Below are positions 43,169 through 54,115 of a stretch of DNA of 64,000 bases, in pieces. Source of the stretch: Paraphoma chrysanthemicola (lineage: Eukaryota; Ascomycota; Dothideomycetes; Pleosporales; Phaeosphaeriaceae); NCBI GenBank assembly GCA_020744225.1, contig JAGMWG010000010.1, forward strand, positions 868,001-932,000, written 5' to 3'. Below the pieces are notes generated by a model, which was given only the letters and a program-made list of their open reading frames with translations, was not told the origin of the DNA and ran no database searches. The stretch's first letter is position 1; each line of letters begins with the position of its first letter. Position numbers and translations under genes: made by a program.

Positions 43169-44434
43169 TTTTCGCAATGATCTTCAGGAATAGAACAGAA
43201 AACCATTGTCAGCTGCTGCCTCGCTTTTAAGGTCACGCACCGTGTAGCCTCGATGCACGAGGCCGCAAGGCTGAGCCCGAGTAGGTTCTGGCCGATGCAG
43301 CCACTTCGCTTGAGAATATTGATCATTGGGCAGATCATTTTGCTTCTTCAGCTTGGCGGCCGCATAGGCTTAGCGTACATGTCGTGGATGGAGGCGAAGT
43401 TACTGGAGCAGTCTCGCGATTTTGGGCTAATCAGGGCTGAGGTGGCTCGAAGTAGTGTTCCTTTCTAGTGGCCCGGCGAGATTTTTAGGCCGCCTCTCCC
43501 CTCAGCTGAACATCAGTTTACACCACACGGCAGCGTCGATACACTTTGTGGCGCAGACTCCCTGTTGCGTTGCTGTCTAGATTTTAGCATGCGCCAATTA
43601 CAATTCACGCACGTCCACCCTTTTTGTTCGTGCCGAGTACCGCATTTAGTACCCGGTTCCCAGAGCTTTGATGCTCAGAACAATTCGGGCGATGAACAGC
43701 TAACGAGGGTCCAGTGCATGTCCAAGCTCATTCCAGCAGCAACCTGATGACTCTTATCTATTCTGACGGCCTGTTGTATCTCCCCGATCTCCAGTTCGTT
43801 CAAGTATGCTTTCTTGTCCGCATATTGCTCCTTACTCTTGGCCACTCGCGAAGCCAGTAGGGGTTTGTGTCATTCGAGCTAGTTGATCGTTATATGAGTC
43901 TCTTCAAGTATCGAAGACACGATACTGGCAGGCTTCTGTGCCTCTAAGAGCTGAAGCAGCGATAACCCATCGTTGATGTATTGCGAAACAGTATCAGCTG
44001 TGATATGGGATCGATGGATTGCGGCGTGGCGCAATCAAGACATTGAGTTGAAGACCGCTTTTACAAAGGTTTTTCGAGACTTCGAAGACACATGGGGTTC
44101 AATGCCATCTTGTGGATGAGGAGAACCAGGGACCATTGGTTCAACTCAGCCGCTTCTGCACAGACCCAGCCGTTTCTTGGAATACGCCACCGAGGTTTGC
44201 TTGAGCAAATTCGAAACAAGCTCTATCAAGTAACAATTGAACTCTACAGAGGAGTTTGTGTTGGACGTCAAGCGGCAAGCAAACGGTGTAGACCGTAGGG
44301 GATGCTGCTTTCGGATGCTCGGCTTGCGACCAGTTCGCTTGTGATTCAATGACTTCGTAATCCAACTCAGTTTCTAGAAGACGTAAGCCATCATATATCA
44401 CCATCATACTAAAATGAGCATACCGTGGGCTTTC

Positions 44435-44701
44435 CTATCCCCTTATTACTTTGACCGTCTCGTTTCTGGCAGGTTCCTGATCTTCTCGCGTCGTAGACTG
44501 AACTACTGCATCGTCGATTGTCGCTACCCTGAACTCAAAAGTGCATCTCTTTGCTGTCTGATTGGCTAAAACCTCGAAAAGGTCCGGGAATCGTGATTTT
44601 GCATCCAATGTCGATTGGAATACCTTCGCAATCAAGAGATTTTCGGCAACTTGGCTCAAACTAGGCAACCCAGAGCTGCCGATCAGGAATTTGATCGGAG
44701 G
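44435..44701 (-). pseudogene. Possible decayed coding remnant
   Basis: From a plausible acceptor (TTCCTAG at 44702) the minus strand reads P-I-K-F-L-I-G-S-S-G-L-P-S-L-S-Q-V-A-E-N and continues as a folded-looking segment to a stop at 44435. No start, no partner exon and no family were found. A second open stretch lies further downstream on the same strand (44141-44407). It may be the relic of one gene. Low confidence. Confidence 0.22.
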
Positions 44702-44941
44702 CTAGGAACTGGGTTCTTCTATGATCTTGCGTGTCGTTTTCGATTTGCGAATCAAGACGCGCTGGTCGTGGAAGACGCCGCTCAGCGCATGAACGAGACA
44801 TTCGTAGCGTAGTTCATGTTAACAATACGAAGAGTAAAGCATTTAACGCCAAGAGTGGAAGCAATAATTAATAAGCCCAGAAGTAGAAGCGCAAGCAGAA
44901 GTACTAGAACAGAAACAGAAACAGAAGCGGACATGAAATGA

Positions 44942-44958
44942 AGGCGGTACGCGGAAGA
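44942..44958 (+). repeat. 17-bp motif, copy 1
   Basis: AGGCGGTACGCGGAAGA; an identical copy lies at about 46107-46123. GC-rich motif in an AT-rich island. Confidence 0.6.
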
Positions 44959-45451
44959 ACGCAAAGTCAAACCGGAGGAATTGATTCCTCCAGCTTCAGT
45001 AATATGTTTGCACAACAACTATGTTCTCTTTGCGAAGGTGCTTAGCAAGCAGCAGGTCTGTTGAAAAACACCAACACAGTAAGAAATGTTGCTTATCTTG
45101 CCTTAGATTACATATTCGTGCATTCGCGCGATCACCGAATTAGATCAATTGAACGTGGTTCAAACAGCTCGGTGCGACAGACTCTCCGTAGCGTCCGATT
45201 TCGTACGGCCGGAAGGAGCGTGGGTTACACCGACGCGTTTACACAACCTATACATTAGGCTCTTAATCTTGTTAATACCTTATGCAAATTTGAAGGTATT
45301 GCACTGTGGATTATCCGACTTTTCTTTTAACATCGATATACAAAGCACTCAAACATTCAAGTAAGTTCTATGATCAAATTTACATGTAACGATGCTCCTT
45401 CTTACATTCTCTAATACCCTTGTAGCACTTTCCCTTACCAGCAGAATCGCC

Positions 45452-45886
45452 ATGGTAGCCACAGGCACAGATTCGAGATGGGCCCACCTTCTGAATAATA
45501 TTCCCAGCGATCTCCCGAAAGATCAACCCATCGTCATGACCAACCTTCTCAAATTCTACGACCAAGCGCGATACCCTCCTGGAAGTCCATTCACACCCAC
45601 TACCGGCCTCGAGGCCTGGACAGTTAGATACGTTAAAGAGTATTACCGAATTGGAAACGAAGCTGGAGGACTGGAACTGGTGTATCTCGGGCTGGGAGGC
45701 GCGACGATCGTGGGCGAACCTGGCGAAACGTGGGATGCAGTGGCACTTGTGAAATATCCCAACATTGATACTTTCCGCAAGGCTATTGGTGGTGAGGAGT
45801 ACAAGGAGGCGGCTTTGGTGCATCGTGACGCAGCGCTTGCGGATTGGAAATTGATCGCCACGACTGAAGTTAAGGTTGAAGGATAG
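45452..45886 (+). CDS. DUF1330-domain protein
   Basis: 144-residue protein beginning in a good fungal start context (GCCATGG). A likely 5' UTR intron (45361-45425, GTAAGT...TTGTAG with CTAAT branch) removes the upstream ATG at 45392, so the shorter start is preferred. The C-terminal half (W-D-A-V-A-L-V-K-Y-P-N-I-D-T-F-R then H-R-D-A-A-L-A-D-W-K-L) fits the DUF1330/dimeric ferredoxin-like fold. The catalytic role, if any, is unknown. It is intact although it lies in an AT-rich island beside a broken epimerase gene. Confidence 0.65.
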   Translation: MVATGTDSRWAHLLNNIPSDLPKDQPIVMTNLLKFYDQARYPPGSPFTPTTGLEAWTVRYVKEYYRIGNEAGGLELVYLGLGGATIVGEPGETWDAVALVKYPNIDTFRKAIGGEEYKEAALVHRDAALADWKLIATTEVKVEG

Positions 45887-46682
45887 ACGGCGAAATGGCA
45901 AAAGTCCTCATTTAACAAAGTTACGGAGTGCAATTGTTGGGTGAAGAGACAAGCCATTCCGTATCCAGAAATTCAGAACCCTTACTTTTTCATACTGCAG
46001 AACTCTCTTAGTACTTGTTCAAAGCTACTGATTTGCGGCTCTGTTGACTGAGCTTGATTGGTACTATTACTTGGCAACCTCAACGTAGTATTAGGATATG
46101 GAACGGAGGCGGTACGCGGAAGACTTATAGTGTAGCTGATAATTAAAGGTAAATTTAGTGTTAAATTACTATTGTTTTGAGGCCAGATACTTTGTGTAAC
46201 ACAAATTAAGATACTAGTAACAGAAAAATTATCAGTCTTGGGCGCGGACCTTTGTATCTTGTATTATGCGTAAATACATTAACTATGCTTGTTAACGAGC
46301 GGATCACGTTCGGGCAGTGCGGTTGTTGTTCCCTTCGCGACCACTCTCCGCTCCTGGTTCCAATTGGGGGGCCTGCTTGTTTACTAATCGCTGTGCCTGC
46401 TCCCTGCACAGAATCGTATCAATACCCTGTACGTAACCACACAGAGAGAGAGAGTGCAAGTTTATAATCAAGATTGTGCTTGCGAATAGATTTGATGACC
46501 AAGATACTGCACACGCAGTTGCGTAGCTTTATAGTGTTAAACGAAAAGAAGCTTTGTTAGTTTAGATTTTCGTTCTTTATTACAATATAGTACAAAGTTC
46601 ATTTCTTACTACCAACTGCTACAATTTGCGGATCTATCCTCATTCATCACAATTGGCTAATCTAAGCATTGTCCATTTCACC
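45887..46682. other. AT-rich intergenic stretch
   Basis: About 800 bp with no gene. It contains the second copy of the 17-bp motif (46107-46123) and a short (GA)n tract near 46441. Confidence 0.5.
46107..46123 (+). repeat. 17-bp motif, copy 2
   Basis: Exact match to the motif near 44942, same orientation; the flanks are not alike. Confidence 0.6.
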
Positions 46683-47251
46683 ATGTCATCTCCCAAGATT
46701 CTTCTCACTGGTGCCACTGGTTTTATTGGCGGCTCTGTTCTAGCTGCAGTTTTGGACCATCCTGCTCTGAAAGATGCGGTCTTCACGCTTCTTCTTCGTG
46801 GAAAATCTCGCGCTGACACTCTGGAAGCCACTTATGGTAGCCGTGTAAGCACGATCATCTACGAAGACATCGATGACGCCGCCACGACAACTACGGCAGC
46901 CTCGAAGGTCGACATGATTATCAATGCCGGCCCAGGATTCCATATGGGAGCTGCTGAAGCTCTGCCCCGAGGATTGTCACAGCGGAAGAGTGAGACAGGA
47001 AGAGATGTTTGGATGATACACACAAGCGGAACCAGCAACGTAGCAGAGAGGTTCATTTCAAAGATTCATCTTTACAAGCATTCGAGGGATTTGAAAGCAA
47101 CGAGGAGATGATTGAGATGGGATTTGCTTTCAACGCAAGGACTATCAGTACTGTTGGGAGAATTTTAGGATGAAATCCTAAAAGAGGCGAGGAAGCGTGG
47201 AAAAAAGGGCTTGAAGAGGATGTTAAGGCTGTGTTAGCAGAGCAGAAGTAG
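46683..47251 (+). pseudogene. NAD-dependent epimerase/dehydratase, internally deleted
   Basis: The 5' part encodes a sound Rossmann opening (K-I-L-L-T-G-A-T-G-F-I-G-G-S) and runs to W-M-I-H-T-S-G-T-S-N near 47040, at about residue 120. The expected Tyr-x3-Lys catalytic region and substrate domain are then missing. From about 47060, in another frame, the family's C-terminal end appears: F-E-S-N-E-E-M-I-E-M-G-F-A-F-N-A-R-T, then V-G-R-I-L-G, a TGA where the family has Trp, and N-P-K-R-G-E-E-A-W-K-K-G to a stop at 47251. So roughly 150-180 codons are gone, the frame is shifted and a nonsense change is present. Not functional as an epimerase. Deletion size is estimated from remembered homologues. 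Confidence 0.7.
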
Positions 47252-48547
47252 GGCGCGTAGAACTTAAGTCTAAAAGTTATTAGAAGAAAATTCGTATTAT
47301 AGCTTAAGGCTACCGTTCTAACAACATCTACTGTTCTCACTTCTTATTAAGTTTACTATGTTAAGGATCGTCTGTGGCATCGTGTTACGTAGGGTGTCTC
47401 GCTACGCAGGCATGAACATTACTTTCGGTGGTGGATGACACGTTCTAGCTGTTCAAGCCATTCGCGTGTGGATGTGTATCAATTTACATGCAGTAGATAG
47501 TTGTAAGACGACGAAAATGGGAGTGGACATGGTTCTGCCTACTTTTCGGTCTAGTTGCAGCCTCGTTGTGATCAACATGCGTCGTGGCTCCAGCAAGCTG
47601 GGGACGCGTCAAACAGGGCAGTGTCGCCGCCCCGCACGCGACGTGGCCACTGTCCAGCTAAGAGCAACGTGTGTATTTCATGGAATCATGGGCTCTTTTG
47701 GATCAAGAGATGTCTCTTCGTGATGAAGCAGTTGTGAACTGCAACTTTGAAGATAGAATTCGAATCATCGGAGTTGCTCGAAAGTCGGAGGTCGCAAAGA
47801 CGCGTTGACGTAGCGAAGGCTTGGCGGATTTTCGCACGCTTTGAACCGAGACTTCCAGAGCCTCTTACTCGCCTCGACAACACTCCCTGCAATAGTTTAA
47901 TTCGTCTCTTAGACAAAGCCTGCTCACGATGCCAGTTGCGCGCTGATCACCACGTTGGCATGGGCTCTGATCCGGCTGATAGTACTCGGCATCACACTTA
48001 GCATTCCGTCATACGTAGTCTGGCCCCTTGCAGCCTTTCACACAATTTCGAAACCTTCGGATGTCGGCAGCACGATGCAGGGACCTAGCCGGTCTGCACC
48101 GTGATACGCGTTGTCAAAGTTTCTGCTGGAGGCTGTTCCGCCGACAACTATTTGCGTCGCCAGGGCCCACCAAGACACGATGATCTCATACCCCAGCGGG
48201 ACACGCCAATAAGCCGTTGTTCACGGCAATGCGGCTAGGAAAGTTTAACCGCATTGCCAGGGATGCCAAAATTTCGTGCGCCAGTCTGATGAGGCCCAGA
48301 GTGGAGGTGTGTGGCTTGTGTCATACCAAACTTGGAACTACGCGTAGCTGGCGTGGCTGACGTTGTTGGAAGGACGTCAACATCAGGGCAAACTTGATTG
48401 CACTGTGAAGGGATATATAACCTGCTTGCCAGACCAACGAAAATCATCACAACAGCTCAAGCATCTTCCCTCATCGGCCTCGCACGATCACATCAACCTC
48501 GTTCCAAATTTCCAAGTTCGAGTAGCAGACAGCAGGTGACGACCATA
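47252..48547. other. 1.3-kb intergenic stretch
   Basis: AT-rich at the left, closer to the window average at the right. No gene recognised. The right end contains the MARVEL gene promoter with a TATA box at 48413. Confidence 0.5.
48413..48419 (+). promoter_or_regulatory. TATA box of the MARVEL gene
   Basis: ATATATA lies about 130 bp upstream of the ATG at 48548. Confidence 0.4.
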
Positions 48548-49127
48548 ATGATCTTCTCACGCCTCGCTTCCCTGATCTTGCGCGTTGGGCAATTCATCTT
48601 CGCTGCAATCGTACTTGGTCTTACTGCCTACTTCCTGCACCAGCGCACTCGCCATGGTGTCGGTCCCTATGCCCGCGTCATCTACTCGGTCATTTGGTCT
48701 TCACTCTCCATTATCTTCGCCATCATCTGGGCCATTCCCACGAGCTCATCTATGACCGGCTATGTTTCGGATTTCGGTATGTGCTTCAAATCTCTATCGT
48801 GTTAGCAATATGCTAATGCTCCGTCTAGTCTTCACTGCTGGCTGGGGCGCTGTCTTCGGTCTGCTGGTTCGCTGGTTCAACGGCGTCAACTGTGGATCTG
48901 CCTGGAACTGGAGTGGCTTCTCCTTGAGCCGTAGCAACTACTGCGGACAGTGGCGTGCCGCCCAGGCCTTCTCCTTCTTGTCCATGGTCTTCTGGTTTGC
49001 TTCCTTCCTCCTAGGACTCATCACCGTCCACCGCTTGTCGCGCCGCGCTGACGGGTAAGTTACCTCCGGGCTTCAAACTAGACTTTTCGCTAACTTCCAT
49101 AGTCGTGTTCGTGGATCCCGCGTCTGA
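48548..49127 (+). CDS. MARVEL-domain four-helix membrane protein
   Basis: Three exons (48548-48776, 48829-49054 and 49103-49127; introns 52 and 48 nt) give 159 residues with four transmembrane helices. Visible landmarks are R-V-G-Q-F-I-F-A-A-I-V-L-G-L-T-A-Y at the start, R-V-I-Y-S-V-I-W-S-S-L-S-I in helix 2, the T-A-G-W-G-A-V-F-G turn and W-R-A-A-Q-A-F-S-F-L before helix 4. The cysteine pair in the last extracellular loop (N-C-G-S ... Y-C-G-Q) is typical of fungal MARVEL proteins. Such proteins sit in plasma-membrane or eisosome-like domains; the precise role is unknown. A tiny last exon encodes the basic C-terminus R-V-R-G-S-R-V. Confidence 0.82.
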
Positions 49128-49483
49128 ACACGATACGGGCATGTTGAACGATCGGTTCGACATGATCGTGTGAGGCCGATAAGCGGTCGAGGGGAACTGT
49201 ACACATCACGTCGATGGTGAATCAGTCTGTGGAATTTCCTTTCCATACGCAGGCCTGTACGAATTTGTATGAACTTGGTTACGAGGATTGTGTGCTTTCC
49301 TACTTATTGACCCCAATGATTCGAATGATGCATTTCAGCAAGCGAGGCGTCTGCTCCATTGCAATGACTACTTAATCCACCCTCCAGTGACAATCATTCC
49401 TCATTCTCTACCCTCATCTTCGTCTTCGCCCAGTCAGCCAGGTCTGAAATTCCTCCTGCAAGTCCAACCGCGAGAGCCTGGCA
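49128..49483. other. Convergent intergenic region
   Basis: A 356-bp region with the 3' flanks of the MARVEL gene (plus) and the small minus-strand gene. Nothing else seen. Confidence 0.5.
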
Positions 49484-49828
49484 TCAATTCAGCAAATTGA
49501 TGAAGAAGTATGATGATCCAAATACAAGAAGAGTGAGTGAGAGAAGCTTCTTGTTGAGCATTTGGTTCAGGTCCTTGCTGTTCGCTCGGATCTCCTTCTC
49601 GGAGTCCATTTGCTGGGAGAGAAGGTCGTATTGGTGCTTGGTTTCGTCAAGGCTCGTGCTGAGTTTTCTGATGGCGTCGCGTAGTTCATCGCGGCTTGAG
49701 GACTGATGACGGTAGGCTCGAAGTTGTGACAGGATCAGGCTTGTAGTGGTCCGTCGAAATCGGACAGCCTTAAACGCTGTGCTCGATGCCGGTCGTCGGA
49801 GTATTCGAGTGAGCGATGAAGATAGCAT
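49484..49828 (-). CDS. Small mitochondrial-looking protein with coiled coil and C-terminal helix
   Basis: 114 residues. The first 45 are Arg/Ser/Thr-rich without acidic residues, as in a mitochondrial presequence. A heptad-like stretch (R-D-A-I-R-K-L-S-T-S-L-D-E-T-K) forms a likely coiled coil, and a hydrophobic segment (L-L-S-L-T-L-L-V-F-G-S-S-Y-F-F-I) ends the protein. That layout suits an inner- or outer-membrane anchored mitochondrial protein. Family not recognised. Confidence 0.55.
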   Translation of the reverse strand: MLSSSLTRILRRPASSTAFKAVRFRRTTTSLILSQLRAYRHQSSSRDELRDAIRKLSTSLDETKHQYDLLSQQMDSEKEIRANSKDLNQMLNKKLLSLTLLVFGSSYFFINLLN

Positions 49829-50031
49829 AATGATGATGCCAAAGTAAAGTAGTGTTGTAGAAGAGAAGTTGTGCTAAAGTAATGTGTTAAGTAATGTGAA
49901 GTAGTGCATCAAGTAAGAGAAGGCAAAGTCTTTATACCTGTTGCCTAATGTACCTGCGGTACGCTAATGCGTCATTACCGGTCTTCAGATGCAGTTGCGT
50001 TGTTGGGTCCGAACTGCAGCTTCTATTACCA

Positions 50032-50877
50032 TGGCGCTAAGTGGCGCTTGCCCCGCCTGGGACCGGCGAATATGCAGCTATCGAGACCGCAATTCAGACC
50101 GATAATCCCGAGGCTTTGATCTCACTTCACCAATTTCACGAGAATTTTGATGTGTGCTGGGCAAACAAAAGCTTGTGCGCACTCAGACGAAGCGTTGCAT
50201 CTGGCCTCAAGGCCTCTTTGCTGGACAGTTATGCGTGTCTAGCAGCACGGTCTGGATCAATCGAAGCATTTAGAATTCTGTCACACATACAAGGCCCCAA
50301 AGGCTTCGACCGGACAATTTTCGAAGAGGCCGTGAAATCCGGTCAACGCGAATTCATTCGCGGAGCGATTCACAAAGGCTTTTGGACAATGACAGATGGC
50401 TTGTGTCGAGACGGCGGCCTGTTCGAGTCAGCCATCCATCGCACTCGTGATATCGCGGAGCTCCTCATCGACTCTGGGGCTGATAGTAAATCGGCTCACG
50501 CCTGGCGCATGGCGGAGCGAAACAGGGACATTCCAATGCTACGCTTCCTCGCTCAGAACGGAGCAGAGGTAGCAGTAAGTCGTCCAGATTTATTCGAACG
50601 CGATTCGGCCGCGTCCGATTGCGGAAGTTTTCCAGGATCAAAATCGAGCAGGGAGACCAAAATGATCCATCATGCAGCATTGAAGCTTGGTGGATGCCGA
50701 GTTTCTCGGCCGAATCGCCGCCGGATGCAGGGCGCTGTCATGCCCATGGTGAATTCGGTAGGAGGAGATGAAGAGGGGAATCTGAGAGTCTTTGCAATGT
50801 TGATGGCACCTGATAGCGACATCGATCCCGGAGCCACGCTGTTCGGGCAGGCTCTTATAAACGTTGGCTTTTGAAGA
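50032..50877 (+). CDS. Ankyrin-repeat-like protein with a damaged start
   Basis: The frame from about 50041 to 50877 encodes roughly 275 residues of ankyrin-like helices: L-A-A-R-S-G-S-I-E-A-F-R-I-L, F-E-E-A-V-K-S-G-Q-R-E, E-L-L-I-D-S-G-A-D and M-L-R-F-L-A-Q-N-G-A-E-V. The only upstream ATG (50032, context ACCATGG) is out of frame because TGGCGCT appears twice, separated by AAG; removing one 10-bp unit would put it in frame. A GTAAGT at 50574 could be an intron donor, so the C-terminal 90 residues are uncertain. It may be a pseudogene or use an unseen upstream exon. Confidence 0.45.
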
Positions 50878-51508
50878 CAGAAAACTCGGGACCTAGGCAA
50901 TATCAGCTGCACTGAACTGAGACTCTGAAGAGCGAGAACAGTTCCAAGCAACATAAGCAGGTCGCTCAATAGGTTCTGAAATGCAAATGATCGTCGCCAC
51001 ACGTGCTTGACGGAATGCCGAGGGACGCCTAATGAAGTTTGGTGATGAACAAGGCGCAGATGCGCACAGCAATCGATGGTCCAGCCCGACCACAGTCCAA
51101 ATTAAGAACTAGCTCCCGTTCCCCACGTGTCGCGATGGGCCTGTGCCCCGCTAACCCGTTCACCGGAGACGCCAAAAGCATCAATCATCAATACCACACA
51201 GCCACATCATCCTTGTCCGATCTGCCGTTGCCGTCATTCCGAGGGACGATGGAGGGTAGCTACTGGCTCGCGTGGCAATTGTGCCTGGATTCCGGCTGAC
51301 CACGGCGCGATCCAACCCAGCCTAGCTGACGTTTTCCACGTTTGCGCGAATGCGCAGTGGGGTCGAGTACTTGATAACTGTCAGGCACCCGTCATGGCCG
51401 TATGAGGCCGCCAGCTTTTTCTTCTGCTCCTTCAACGTTCTGTGTTATTCTTCCTTTCCTTTGCGATCGCGAGCAATCACGACTGTACGGATTTGATCAA
51501 ATTGCGCA
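50878..51508. other. Intergenic region
   Basis: About 630 bp between the ankyrin-like gene and the C2H2 gene. Short shadow frames only. Confidence 0.5.
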
Positions 51509-53418
51509 ATGACAAATATGGCGTACGCGCAATTCAGACAGCAGAGCTTGCCTAAGCTGAGCATGTCGAAAGACATAGCAAGGCGAGATTCGTTGTCGTC
51601 TTCCAGGACGAGAGATTCGGGCTATAACAGCGACTTGGACGTTTCGTTTTCACCGCTCGACTATCTGGATACCGATCAAGGCATGTTGCGTCAGCAAGAG
51701 TTGAGACGCAAGCTGACATTTCTCCAGATCCATCACTCGCACCACTTCCCTCCTTGGCCACCCCGTACTTCAAGAATCCCGCGCACACTTCATCAGCGAC
51801 TCTGTCAGGTGACTGCCGAACTTTAGGCGGCTTTCATCGGGCCAACGTCACCAGTAATCCTTTGGCGTCCGGAGTATTCTTCGAAAGTAAGCGACAACCC
51901 AGCGGGTCCATAAGCCTACCGAATTCGCAGATTGTATGCGAATCGAAGAATTTCGAACAATCCGAATCAAGTGCCGCCAGACAGGACGAGGAGATCGAGA
52001 AGTGGATCAAAGACAATCTTCCTTCGCATAGTCGACCGAAACAAAGGGTGTTATCCATCACCTCGATATCTTCAGCCAGTAGCTGTGATATGTACACGGC
52101 TACGGACCCGAGCGAAGACGAGCATGACGCTCATAACATTCCTGCCTCATTGAGGCTAACGCGATCTGCCATCAAGACTATTGAAGTCATCATGCGCAAA
52201 GTCGAGGTCAACTTGCGTTATTCTGCCTTCATCCAGTGCAATGGAGGAAATGGCTCAGCATCTGCTAGCTACAACAGTTCCCTCTCACATCAGGGTGTTC
52301 GGAGGGCGTCTCAAGGAGTCGGAAAGCGCAAGTCGAGAGCGGACGACAACCCGCCACCAAATGAAGACGACGATGAAGGGCCTAACAAGCGACGGCGCGG
52401 CTCGTTGGCTACTGTCGAAAGCTCTGACAGTGGCCTGAGGTTTGCCTGTCCGTTCTACAAGCATGAACCAAACCGCTATCGGAACCGCCGCACCTGTCCA
52501 GGGCCCGGCTGGCCGACCGTGCACAGAATGAAGGAGCATCTGTACCGCGCTCACGCTCAATCAATATATTGCCCAAGGTGTTATACCATGTTTGACACCG
52601 ATACAGATCTGTCAAATCATCTACGCTCAGCACATTGCCAGGTCTCTGCTCCGCAGCCAATCGAGGGCATTGATAGAGAGACATTGAAAGCCCTTCGTAA
52701 ACGATCACCTGCTCTGCGTCTAGAGGAAGATAAGTGGAGAGATGTCTACCATCTCCTCTTCCCTGATGTTGCCGTGGAAGACACGCCGTCACCATGTAAG
52801 CTCCATAGATCTTGTTATGCCGGCCCTACTAACTATGTAGTTTACGATAGTGATGCTCCAAGCGAAGACTCTCGTCGCTTTCGCCGTGAATTACTCCGAC
52901 GCGTGCAACAAGAGCTCATCAACACTGCAGGGCAGCTCCCGGGCGCCGTTGAACAACAGCTACTCCATCAAGTCGCGCACATCATTAGACGATGCGAAGA
53001 AGACCTTCTGAGCTCTTTTGACACCTCGACACTCTCGGTTCCTTCGCTATCCGACAGACGCACAAGCACTTCATCCACGATAAGCACGATGTCGACGCCA
53101 CCAAATCCGCGACCTGGCAGAAGAGCACCGTCTCCATTGGCAGCTAGAACAGAGGAGCCCGAAAGCATTCCTTCTTCCGCGCCGACACACTCAAACCCGC
53201 CAAGTGCCACATATGAAGGCTCGTGGCATGTCGCACCAGGACAGCGGCAAAGAGAACCTGAGCCAGCCGTCAATTTCAGATCAGTGCCCTGGGATCACGC
53301 ACCTGCGCCAACGCCCTCTAGCGAGTGGATCGACTGGGACGCAATCTTCCCGCCTGGGCCAGACACAGTGTGTAATGAAGCTCTGGCAGGCTTTTCGGTA
53401 CCGACGTGGACTCAATGA
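51509..53418 (+). CDS. Fungal C2H2 zinc finger protein
   Basis: Three exons (51509-51764, 51827-52795 and 52841-53418) give 600 residues. The zinc-finger block lies mid-protein: F-A-C-P-F-Y-K-H-E-P opens it, followed by T-C-P-G-P-G-W-P-T-V-H-R-M-K-E-H-L-Y-R-A-H and then Y-C-P-R-C-Y-T-M-F with H-L-R-S-A-H-C. This is the arrangement of many Pezizomycotina proteins of unknown role. The rest is Ser-rich with a basic K-R-K-S-R/N-K-R-R-R-G nuclear-signal-like patch. It is probably a nuclear DNA- or RNA-binding protein (inference). Intron 1 (62 nt, GTACTT...CTTTAG) was chosen because it is the pair that joins the two open frames; intron 2 (52796-52840, 45 nt, CTACTAAC branch) is stop-free in frame. 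Confidence 0.75.
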
Positions 53419-54115
53419 AGGCCTTGAGGTCAAGTGTTATCTTAGCCGTCGTTGCATCCAGCAAAGGTGGCGTTCATATACAACAGGTCTTACCAACCAA
53501 AAAGTAATAATATCCAACGCACCTGATTTCGTCGTTGTGTCGCCTTCGAAGTGTTTCTGTATATATAGATTTGACGCTTCTCATGTAACCTCAAGGCTCT
53601 CATATGCCCAGTATTTCCCAGCGTAAAAGTCTATATAGAATCGAAGACCTCCAAGCTACAGTACTTCACATGGAACCTGGTCACAGTAAGTGTTGCAGAC
53701 CTTTCACACTGCACTCAACCTAAATGGCAACTAGTGAATGCGGATAACGAAACTCTCCGCCTAATTCAGATATGTCCTCAGAATGCAAGCTCCAGTACAT
53801 CGTAGCTATATAATTTCATTCCAGGAGCCATACCGCCTTCTTTCACTGTCTTACAACTGTCTCTACTATCCCTTCGAGTGCACTACTAGATCTGACCTTG
53901 TGTTCCAATGGCTATTCCAATCACGGTGAAGAACATAACAACCCACTAGCTATAGCGTAATCATCACCCTTTTGCCATCATTTCGATCACCGAAGAGGAG
54001 CAAATGAACCTCAACAACCACGATCGTAACAACAGATCGAAGTCACCACATCCCAGAAGACTTGGTAGAATTAAATATCATTGATTTCGTCAAAGCGGCA
54101 GCCATACGCCGGACA
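53419..54115. other. Convergent intergenic region
   Basis: About 700 bp holding the 3' flanks of the C2H2 gene and the W-x-N-L-P protein gene. No gene recognised. Confidence 0.5.

Larger units (their letters stand above)
43169..45451. other. 2.3-kb gene-poor, AT-rich stretch
   Basis: No intact gene found. AT content appears to rise from about 44.8 kb. It contains a low-complexity A/G-rich patch (about 44880-44930), one copy of the 17-bp motif AGGCGGTACGCGGAAGA (near 44942) and a minus-strand stretch with protein-like text (44435-44701). Confidence 0.45.
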
